6,719 nucleotides of DNA from Actinomycetota bacterium (GTDB lineage: Bacteria > Actinomycetota > Actinomycetes > Propionibacteriales > Nocardioidaceae): assembly GCA_009702305.1 (NCBI GenBank), contig WLIH01000152.1, positions 1 to 6,719 of the forward strand, read 5' to 3'. Positions within the stretch are counted from its first letter, which is position 1. Every line of letters begins with the position of its first letter. This document shows, piece after piece, positions 5,948 to 6,719 of this stretch. Both the position numbers and the translations under genes were made by a program. The notes below the pieces were generated by a model, which was not told the DNA's origin, did not search any database, and saw only the letters and a list, made by a program, of their open reading frames with translations.

Positions 5948-6685
5948 TCACGCAGCGCTCACCCGGGCCGAGCTCAGGTCGCGCAGGGCCCATCGGGCTC
6001 CCTGCAGCAGGGCATGGCCGGTGGTGTGGCCGATCTCCGCGACGGCTCGGGCGCGCTCGGGCTCCTGCGGTGTGCCGAGCGACTCGAGGTAGGCGCCGAA
6101 CGTCGGCACGACCTCGCCGTGCAGCGCACAGTCGAGCAGCGAGGAGGAGAGCAGCGTGGTGTCGGCGAGGCGCCGTCGGATCGCCGCGTCGACCTCGGGA
6201 GTCTCGATCCCGAAGGCGCGGTGCACGGCCAGCCAGCCGCACAGGATGTCGTCGCCGGTGGGCGTGAGGCCCTCGCCGTGGCCGACGAGACCGCCGACGT
6301 GCATCGCCTCGAGGCGCGGGAAGTGCGCGGGGAAGTCGTGGGCGCCGACGAGGGCCGCGTCGGAGAGGGCAGGAGCGTCGACGCGGCAGAGTCGGCCGAT
6401 CACGAGCTGGGCTCCGCCGATCACGATGCCTCCCTGGCCGAGGTGCGCGGACGTGACGTTGAGAGCACGGTAGTCGGAGGTGCGCATCCGCAGCGCGTTG
6501 GGCAGCGCCGATGCCTGCTCGTCGACGACGCCGAGGCACCAGCCGTCGAGCTCGAGGTAGAGGGCGTGCTCGCCGTGGTGCACCACCGACATCGCCCGTC
6601 CCACGAGTCCCAGGTCCTGGGCCGCGCGGAGGCGGTTGAGGACACGGGGCGGGGCAGCGACCGGGAGGGAGAGGAGCTTCTTCAC
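5948..6685 (-). CDS. DUF2877 protein, AllH/YlbF-like carbamoyltransferase subunit
   Basis: A 245-residue protein with the signature of the DUF2877 family: LVGHGEGLTPTGDDILCG (133-150), a Ser/Thr-rich helix TTLLSSSLLDCALHGEVVP (176-194) and GHTTGHALLQGAR (219-231). E. coli YlbF (AllH), about 270 residues, is assigned as the third subunit of oxamate carbamoyltransferase. Here the gene comes first in the operon, followed by fdrA after 10 bases, whereas in E. coli the order is fdrA-ylbE-ylbF. The start is GTG at 6685. No Shine-Dalgarno lies at a normal distance, but a TAGCGT box (6698-6693) is 7 bases upstream, which fits a leaderless message. The next in-frame ATG would be residue 32 and would remove conserved-looking N-terminal sequence, so GTG is preferred. 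There are no membrane segments or signal peptide, so it is cytoplasmic. Confidence 0.87.
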   Translation of the reverse strand: MKKLLSLPVAAPPRVLNRLRAAQDLGLVGRAMSVVHHGEHALYLELDGWCLGVVDEQASALPNALRMRTSDYRALNVTSAHLGQGGIVIGGAQLVIGRLCRVDAPALSDAALVGAHDFPAHFPRLEAMHVGGLVGHGEGLTPTGDDILCGWLAVHRAFGIETPEVDAAIRRRLADTTLLSSSLLDCALHGEVVPTFGAYLESLGTPQEPERARAVAEIGHTTGHALLQGARWALRDLSSARVSAA

Positions 6686-6692
6686 GAGGACA

Positions 6693-6698
6693 ACGCTA
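6693..6698 (-). promoter_or_regulatory. Possible -10 box for leaderless transcription of the DUF2877-fdrA-DUF1116 operon
   Basis: Read on the minus strand this is TAGCGT, which fits the actinobacterial TANNNT pattern. Seven bases separate it from the GTG at 6685, so transcription would begin at the start codon itself. The matching -35 region, 17-18 bases further upstream, would lie at or beyond the window edge and cannot be judged. An AGGAGG on the same strand (6716-6711) is about 25 bases from the GTG, too far to be its ribosome site. Confidence 0.35.
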
Positions 6699-6719
6699 GA
6701 GAGCCCGGAGCCTCCTGGG

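Noticed and set aside
4585..6267. Long + strand open frame of 560 codons opposite fdrA and the DUF2877 gene
   Set aside because: It is a shadow of two well-recognised minus-strand genes and has biased, repetitive composition without domains.

Overview
The window is very GC-rich, with strong G/C preference at third codon positions. Its gene content (a MoeZ-type adenylyltransferase-rhodanese fusion, Sec-secreted serine proteases, a short alkyltransferase-like protein) points to a high-GC actinobacterium. A Nocardioides-like member of the Propionibacteriales is my guess from overall feel, not something the sequence proves.

Left part, + strand. Bases 1-809 are the 3' two thirds of a MoeZ-like gene, which activates sulfur-carrier proteins and has a C-terminal rhodanese domain. 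A perfect 16-bp hairpin (820-855) follows. Next come two secreted chymotrypsin-fold serine proteases in tandem (927-1841 and 1930-2826). They are clear paralogues from a local duplication: I count about 78% identity by hand over their mature regions. Their signal peptides are unrelated in sequence. The 88-bp gap between them is full of inverted repeats, including a 14-bp pair whose right arm contains the start codon of the second protease. Twenty-one bases after the second protease a small ATL (alkyltransferase-like DNA-repair protein, PWWRV in place of PCHRV) begins, and its start codon lies inside a perfect palindrome.

Right part, - strand. Three tightly packed genes read leftwards: a DUF2877 protein (6685-5948), FdrA (5937-4519) and a DUF1116 protein (4531-3122). 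The gaps are 10 bp and then a 13-bp overlap, so this is almost certainly one operon. In Escherichia coli the same three families (YlbF, FdrA, YlbE, now also called AllH, AllF, AllG) are linked to the oxamate carbamoyltransferase step of anaerobic allantoin breakdown. That step yields carbamoyl phosphate, which carbamate kinase uses to make ATP. No carbamate kinase or ureide-pathway gene is visible here, so the true substrate is open. The operon converges on the ATL gene and the two coding regions overlap by 38 bp at their 3' ends.

No rRNA, tRNA, CRISPR array, insertion sequence or phage gene is visible. The most notable points are the complete three-subunit carbamoyltransferase-like operon in an actinobacterial setting, the duplicated proteases, and inverted repeats that overlap two consecutive start codons.
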